Of a stretch of 64,000 nucleotides of DNA, positions 61,601 through 64,000 are shown piece after piece (the stretch's first letter is position 1; each line of letters starts with the position of its first letter). The stretch is from Singulisphaera sp. (GTDB taxonomy: Bacteria; Planctomycetota; Planctomycetia; Isosphaerales; Isosphaeraceae), in NCBI GenBank assembly GCA_027451445.1, contig DAIDJG010000020.1:1-64000 (forward strand), written 5' to 3'. Position numbers and translations under genes: made by a program. Under the pieces are notes generated by a model. The model had not been told where the DNA came from and made no database searches. It was given only the letters and a program-made list of their open reading frames with translations.

Positions 61601-64000
61601 CCCACGGACGTCGCGAGCAATCCCGAGTTCACGATCACTGCCGTACCCGTGGGGGCAGTCACTGCACTCCAAGATCTGGAAACTCACTCGTTTGCTGGAA
61701 ACTTCTCGCTGGGTGGTCTTCCCGCCGGTACTTACACCATCACGATCCAAAGCCCTGCCTTCGTCACTCAGTCTTTCGCGAACGTCATCATCAATCAGGG
61801 TCAGATGACGAGTCTGGGCACGATCAACCCTCAACTTGGAGCATCGATCAAAGGGACCGTCACCTCGGACTCGAGTGTCTTCAGCGCGGAGGGTGCTGCC
61901 GTTGAGGCCTTTCAAGGCGGCACCGAGGTCGCTATGGCTAATGCCGACCAGAACGGCAACTTCGATTTCACCGGTTTGCCCGCAGGCACCTACACCATCG
62001 AAGTCTCAACGGTCCTCGGTTTCGCCAACACCGTTTCGGTCACTGCGCAGGCGGGTGCTCTGACGACGGGGGTTTTGTTACAAGTCGAACCGGGCGCAGT
62101 GATCACCGGCCACGTGACCGATAGCATCACGAAGGACGCGCTGGCAAACATCCCCGTCTTCTTGACACAAGCCGACGGGACGCAGTTGCAGACAGTGACC
62201 GATAACAACGGCGATTACCGATTCACCGGTCTCGCACCAGCGACCTACGCCGTTTCGCTTGAAATTGCCGGCGCCGGTGCCTATCAAACCGTACCCATCA
62301 CCAGCACCAATCAGAACGCCAGCGTGAATTTACAGGAGAGTTATCCAGAGAGTATCCGCGGCATGCTCCTCACTTCAGACGGAGCACCAGTGGCTGACGG
62401 CTCGCTGGCACTCTACTCGAGCGGCCAGTTCATCGCCTCGGTTCTATCCGGGACGGATGGGTCTTACACGTTCTTACTGACGCAGCCCGGTACGTTTGAC
62501 ATCCAGGCGACCGCCGACGGACCCAGCTTCCAGGCTGTGACAGGCATCAGCGTGAGTGCCGGTCAATCCGTAACCCAGGACATCAAGGGCGGAGACAACT
62601 CGCTTCAATGCAATGTCCAGGGCTCGGGGCAGAGCAACGATACTAATAATGTCGTCTTATCCTACGAGATCGCCCCCGACCAATGGGTTCAAACAGGCTG
62701 GCTCTCCGTCACCGGCAATGGTTCAACAACATTTACCGGGCTCGTCCCTGGAAACTACAAGGTCAGCGTGTTCGGACCGAACAACCGCGGCACGACCGTG
62801 AACGCGACGATTACCGAGAGTTCACCAGCCACGGTGACCGGAACCTTGGGAGCCTTGGGGCAGATCAGCGGCACGGTTACCGGCTCAACTGGTGTTCCTC
62901 TCGCCGGTGCACAGTTGTCCCTCACGATGCCGGGCGATCCCAACTTCCAGCAAGTTGCCTTGACTCAGTCCGATGGTGCTTACGTTCTTCCCTATCTCGC
63001 CGACGGAACGTACGACCTCACCACTGTGCTTGACGGTTACCAGGCAGCCGTGCTCACGTCGTTGACGATCACCAATGGCGCCGCGCTGACGAAGCCGATT
63101 ACCCTGAGCACAAGCACCTCGAAGCTCTCGGGTATCGTCGTCGACCCTTCCGGAAACCCAATACCGACGGCGACTGTCCAGGTCCAAGACGCCAGCGGTC
63201 ACGTTCTTGGTATGGCCGCAGTGCAGCCTAACGGGTCTTTCACGCTCTCCACAGGCACAGGGACTAACCTCACCCTCGTGGTCGCTGCCACAGGATATGC
63301 GCCAGATGCCGTGAACAACCTCACCGTCGCCGCCGGGATGGACGTCAATGCCGGGACGATCATGCCCCAACCCGTCGCTGACCCAGATCCCGTCACCGGA
63401 TTCATCACCGGTCTCGTTACCAGCGTCAGCGGCATGATCTCTGCTCAAACGAATGCTTGGTACAAATTTGTGAACGACGAGTTGAGTCGGGTCCAGTCAG
63501 AGATTGACGGGCGCGATCGGAATCCACTTCCTCCACCCGACTGTCCTGAGTGCAACTCAGCCTACAATGCGATGATCGACGCTTTCAACAAGCAGGAACA
63601 GGCGGCGACAACCCTGCAGTCCATTCATGACGCCACCCAAACGTTGCTCACCGGTTACGGCACCGCGTGGGTAGGCGACTTCGAGGCGATTGCGTCGTCG
63701 GTGTTATCCGTTTACACCGCTGAGCTCGCCTTCTTGCCAATCGCCGCCAAGTTGCCCACGGCATTGGGAGTGGCGACCGCGCTCATTCCGCTGTTCTCCA
63801 ACCTGGCAAACGTCACAACGTCCCTTATAAGCAACTACAACAATCTTACAACACCGAGCAACTGGTCCAGCTCGAATGGCCTCCTGGGAGTGATTAGCAG
63901 TGAATATCAACTCATCACCAACTCGCTCTCGGCGGCCCTCTCGGGAGTCAATGCTTACCTTGACTTGGCCGCGCTTACCAACCTGAAAAACATCAGCGCA
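49676..64000 (+). CDS. Giant CARDB-repeat surface protein (3' end beyond window)
   Basis: One unbroken frame of 4,775 codons from ATG 49676 (GAGGGACAGC upstream) to the window edge, which cuts it. Residues 1-40: very basic leader with RRWLSFLELEPRTLLS, the planctomycete exported-protein motif. Then 26 CARDB-like beta-sandwich repeats of about 129 residues (about 50-3410), each opening APDLTVTTATAPSSA..., then SYTVKNxG. After that a PPC-like segment (about 3415-3510: GEKQSAFYEITVDAGQTLQI), a mixed part, about nine carboxypeptidase-regulatory-like modules (about 3800-4565: SGTVTG..G.PLAGA...L..G.Y...) and a helical part. CARDB modules occur in adhesion or surface proteins. No signal peptide of standard type is obvious. 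Probably a giant cell-surface protein. Confidence 0.9.
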   Translation, partial: MAMPHDSARGSIVPEEELGTTRRRHTPRRPKGTRQRRWLSFLELEPRTLLSNLPDLTVTSATAPSTAVAGNGDTIPLSWTVANQGANIAAPSSWTDSVYIAPSPTFDKLADYELTQNDHSVVLGLNDGSSYMVSDTVTVPNVPAGFVGSEYLLFVANSDGNLQESNTANNVKAVPITLTAPNVDLAISSPTATQTTVVAGNGDSIGLSWTVTNKGTDPAAADYKNRVFLANASTLSAATSTWTLGSEFADILPALPGGASRSEAIQATIPNVPAGNYFLVYELNTNGVQSETDAANDTNNDASLPITVTRPNVDLSVTSASIGATGTITEGSQVSLTYTVKNQGSDSAGAAWTDAVYLSNTPTLGTGSNSIRIDTIFPPSSTIPLGAGASYTKNETFSIPQFATGAQYLVVVANDGDVQAETDDAADTNDVQAIPVTLAAPDLTVAIKTSPATAVEGATIPITYTVTNQGSVATVDHWEDSVYLSNSSTFSYQTATLVASFPTNSSANDLAPLAAGASYTNTVNVALPAFATGSQFVFVVTNDNQVADSGGDFFQNRQPESNLTNNTASAPITLSAPDLSMVTASAPSSAVTNGQVSVSYTVKNLGSVTAPGSWFDAVYLSSSPNLDDSATYLTNFEQTNTSGLAANATYTNNESFTLPDVGPGSEYLIFVANDIHDNNYGGEDQHGQGETDYTNNTFAVPITISAPDLTVSTATAPSSAVVGSQINVSYTVQNTGSAAALGPWFDDVYIGSSSTFDPSSDTFVTEINQTNNAPLAAGGSYSESNFAISIPSTATGNRYLIFVTNENAVAGNTFDAQGESNLANNAFAVPITLTAPDLTVTTATAPSTAVEGSSINVSYTVKNLGSVAAPGNWTDNVYLGTTPSSDTSSDTFVTSFNHSSNSPLAAGASYSESNQAIIVPSAAPGAYYLIFVTNANAVQSIGSGAQGETDYTNNAFAVPITLSAPDLTITTASAPASALEGSTISVSYTVKNLGSVAAQGHWSDAVYVGSSPTFDPGTDTAVTTFNESSNAPLAAGATYSVTNQAITIPSTAAGARYLIFVTNENSIDNFGNGFQGDTNFTNNTFAVPITLTAPDLTITTATAPSSAIEGSTINVSYSVKNIGSVTSLGPWTDAVYIGASPTFDPSNDTFVTTFDESANAPLASGASYSDTNQSITIPSTTTGARYLIFVTNVNGVDSSEFQAQGETNFTNNTFAVPITLSAPDLTVTTATAPSSAIEGSTVNVSYTVQNTGAVAAPGSWNDAVYIGSSPTFDSSSDTFVTSFSGNANSTLAAGASYVANRSIIIPSTATGARYLIFVANYQAVLENGVTGQGETSYANNTFAVPITLTAPDLTLTTASAPATAVEGSPINVSYTVKNIGSVASPGQWYDAVFVGNSATFDPNTDTFVTQFNAIANAPLAAGASYSETNQSITIPSTATGARYLIFVTNYDGVENSTYNAQGETSFSNNTFAVPITLSAPDLALESITTPASGASITVDSTVPISWKVTNVGSVPASAQWFDDVYISNTPTVDSSAQFVTEYDASGNSPLAAGASYTAAPNVTIPADITPGSRYLVIETNAGGSQPESDNGNGTLDANNVMAIPITIAAPDLVVSSAHITPTAAEVGNGQSVSLTYTVKNQGTVPALGTWTDAFYLSDTATFDSSQDTQIGTFDASTESGLAAGTSYSQTQSLTIPNTTAGARFVIVVTNVYQFDQGETSYANDTFAIPITLTVPNVALVVSNASAPGSANTNDSIPIGYKVTNNGTETAQGPWTDIVYISKNPTPSSNDQELLNYFTSNNSDTPLAAGASYTVSQSVNLPSLSPGSYYIDIVADGEHAQGQSSTAGNLVSLPITISAPDLTVSTASLSNDPTSVLLLSNTYTVSYTVKNIGSIPADGSWYDDFYLSPTPTYNSATATFLTDNYEGSQSPLAAGASYSDTASLAIPSTAATGDEYLLVYTNANGSGQGESNLTNNIDAIPVHVSAPAPDFTISTAHAPATATLGQSIPVSWTVANQGEDSANGTWYDAVYISNDTSLDASSQLITSFSESSHTGLPATGNNTYTDSENITIPATATGARYLIFDTNYTGSQAETDPDNNTYAVPITLSSPNLVVTGLTGPANATPGQSIQVSWTVKNEGSVATVDNWSDVLFLSTDQTLSGSVADLGSFSVSSPTTPLAPGASYTLTENVTVPGTISGNAYLVVSPDFGGGQPEPSSSPVFAEPISVNPSPDLTVTSVAVSANPIFGQPVTVTWVDDNIGQGPTGSSWTDAVYLSTKTTIDNSAEFLGTVSSSAIGTLAAGATGNQSLTVTLPLNVASTTGTYNILVKTNSTNSLIETNTNNDVGFTSTTIDEPPLPNLVPTGVSAPSTGFNGQKVLVSWTDANNGNATATGPWNDDIFLTSDAKGNNPVFVAQVNYPSSLAAGQQSVTLTQPIYLPSAPGTYYLEVVADASGINEGPNALNDTTVDPTPITVVQTPLPDLVVTSITPPTNVVGGTTVPVTYTVTNQGDAPTNSAQWLDAVFLSQSPTLTLSGNDFADGYEIMTQPLGVPVFANNPSYLEPGQSYSQTVNVPFPVSASGTWYVYVVTNRSFTHTPLDNFIDVGSVVEINSVNDMTASTPFTVTQAPVPDIVVAPVQTPPQAFSGQPLNISWTVTNQGSAIAIGQPLHVGFAPVTPYQPATPSQSYWTDEVFMSPNPTLDSKAVSLGTFTHNGALDPNASYTDSEQVTLPVGVSGSFYFIVQTDINGQVFESGSTAKKVNSTPSAITVNLTPPPDLQTTITSAPSTALASHALTFTYQVDNIGAGATVKADPSAIWTDTFYLSPTATYNSSTAISLGQQTYNDKLNAGASYQNTITETLPNGLSGSYYLIVDADNGNSVFELDQTSKFGATASPIQVASKPADLVVSSASAPAAGQAGGGVIVNWTVTNQGTGDSAVTGWQDNVYADTGSTLDSNAILLASYTHSGLLDAGASYSQSQVVPLPISLSGPYHLFVVTNEPLLTPGQPVPPPPVYESSFTNDASTALPIAITQKLADLQITSVAAPTTVETGGSATIQWTVTNAGTGATNSNYWYDDIWLSTKTTIGSGGTDVYLGTLQRTNPLAPGANYSASLTVAIPANLPVGSYNVIVAVDRPVLPPGKDQKTENLVYESNESNNEQDAPSPTTVTAGPSLAVTNVTAPASVIIGQPLAVSWTVTNNGAGGTGDVPIQDSVYLSYDQIFSNSSIYVGSVTQNGGLAAGASYTQNASLSLPSGLQGTFYVFVVDDTNQSIFESSPVMALDTTPLQILPTPPADLVAGTVTIPANAVPGQSFTITYQVTNNGANPANGAWRDTLYLSPTPNWSVNDPILGSVDEDRDLAAGASYSGTLTAPLPGVDPGSYYVIVRTNILDAIPETTLSNNLSASLTQTAISVPALTLGTPVNGTLGEKQSAFYEITVDAGQTLQIKFNSESPDSLNELYVNFGSMATRGSSEYAFTTQGANQLITVPATQAGTYYVLAYGSSLPDGPENYSIAAAEIPFTVQAVAPANIANTGPTTLEIDGARFDRGTTFQLVGPSGQVIDSTAAEVQDAATAYVTFDLTQAPVGVYSVVATSSMGTQAQLATGLNVTAGQGGMLSTSLSGPASVLPGATGIATESYGNIGTADVGAPLIFVQSNDGTHLGLTPDSAPYDHPPVFLAVSPTGPAGTLRPGEQLSRSIYFQGSTTDGTSNEIEDAVVDTTNTTPIDWSQIETNWIASTWTQSPNWPAVLSLLQQQAGPTWGTFVRLLDRNATLLPASAGDPSHVPAVLNVQIEHDIASMSTSISGIVQATDLSIPLSNVQIVASNTTTGDVFVTNTYTDGSFVFDTVTPGTYTFTYQGAIVGTMASVDVASDQAVTGVKVPLSRGASLTGVITAAGTSTLIGDALVTAVASSGTSYTTVTNALGQYQIPGLAPDTYTLIATASGEAQTYLPGVSVGDSDVSQAISMSPEGIVSGTLVLPTDVASNPEFTITAVPVGAVTALQDLETHSFAGNFSLGGLPAGTYTITIQSPAFVTQSFANVIINQGQMTSLGTINPQLGASIKGTVTSDSSVFSAEGAAVEAFQGGTEVAMANADQNGNFDFTGLPAGTYTIEVSTVLGFANTVSVTAQAGALTTGVLLQVEPGAVITGHVTDSITKDALANIPVFLTQADGTQLQTVTDNNGDYRFTGLAPATYAVSLEIAGAGAYQTVPITSTNQNASVNLQESYPESIRGMLLTSDGAPVADGSLALYSSGQFIASVLSGTDGSYTFLLTQPGTFDIQATADGPSFQAVTGISVSAGQSVTQDIKGGDNSLQCNVQGSGQSNDTNNVVLSYEIAPDQWVQTGWLSVTGNGSTTFTGLVPGNYKVSVFGPNNRGTTVNATITESSPATVTGTLGALGQISGTVTGSTGVPLAGAQLSLTMPGDPNFQQVALTQSDGAYVLPYLADGTYDLTTVLDGYQAAVLTSLTITNGAALTKPITLSTSTSKLSGIVVDPSGNPIPTATVQVQDASGHVLGMAAVQPNGSFTLSTGTGTNLTLVVAATGYAPDAVNNLTVAAGMDVNAGTIMPQPVADPDPVTGFITGLVTSVSGMISAQTNAWYKFVNDELSRVQSEIDGRDRNPLPPPDCPECNSAYNAMIDAFNKQEQAATTLQSIHDATQTLLTGYGTAWVGDFEAIASSVLSVYTAELAFLPIAAKLPTALGVATALIPLFSNLANVTTSLISNYNNLTTPSNWSSSNGLLGVISSEYQLITNSLSAALSGVNAYLDLAALTNLKNISA
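51403..54110 (+). repeat. Seven near-identical CARDB repeats in tandem
   Basis: Repeats begin at about 51403, 51791, 52178, 52565, 52952, 53339 and 53723. Period is 387 bp (129 codons) except for one of 384. Each starts APDLT(V/I)xTA(T/S)AP, and they keep GARYLIFVTN-type and TNFTNNTFAVPITL-type segments. The neighbours outside this block diverge strongly. This suggests recent duplication by unequal crossing-over or slippage, whereas the flanking 19 are old. Confidence 0.85.

Overview
The window reads as a piece of a planctomycete chromosome, most like the high-GC Isosphaeraceae or Gemmataceae type. This rests on several family hallmarks seen together: a DUF1559 prepilin-like protein, a large PVC-type propeller/HEAT/heme-binding protein with a CxxCH site, three secreted proteins opening with an LExxExRxxLS motif, a Ser/Thr kinase next to FHA and TPR proteins, a membrane pyrophosphatase, and abundant palindromic intergenic repeats. 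I cannot fix genus or species from sequence alone.

Region by region. About 1-1.9 kb holds a zinc-ribbon membrane protein, a nested palindromic repeat and an integrase-tail remnant. From 1890 to 12004 lies an integrative element bounded by 49-bp direct repeats of the 3' half of a CAU-anticodon tRNA gene. It carries a small phage-like gene pair, a protein with two EVE/PUA-like domains, a ribbon-helix-helix protein, several small HTH proteins, a RepA-like ATPase, a CHC2/Toprim primase, an XRE regulator and a tyrosine integrase. No capsid, portal or conjugation genes are seen. An 11-bp motif recurs about eight times around the ATPase/primase junction and is a candidate replication origin. In the excised circle the integrase frame would run across attP into 141 more codons now at the far end of the element, so integration appears to cut the enzyme's C-terminal tail off. 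I think this is the most interesting feature of the window.

12-15.3 kb is mostly decayed DNA with tandem terminators, a peptidase-less LexA-like repressor and its operator, an integrase scrap and one helical protein. 15.6-25.2 kb holds ordinary chromosomal genes: PQQ-type propeller, alpha/beta hydrolase, bestrophin-like membrane protein, lipoprotein, HTH/periplasmic-binding-fold regulator and DUF1559 protein. 25.2-26.9 kb is a dead IS4-type transposase carrying a MITE and a nonsense codon. 27-32.5 kb holds a cytochrome c, an internally duplicated secreted protein and the large PVC cytochrome protein.

33.5-41.4 kb looks like an envelope or signalling cluster (TPR, coiled-coil, FHA, kinase, further membrane protein, antitoxin-like protein). 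41.4-45.5 kb holds an ECF sigma factor with a probable partner, then a tight ExbD-ExbD-OB-like-vWA operon. 45.8-48.5 kb encodes a proton-pumping pyrophosphatase. From 49,676 to the window edge runs one open frame of at least 4,775 codons: 26 CARDB-like repeats, a PPC-like segment and about nine carboxypeptidase-regulatory-like modules, probably a giant surface protein.
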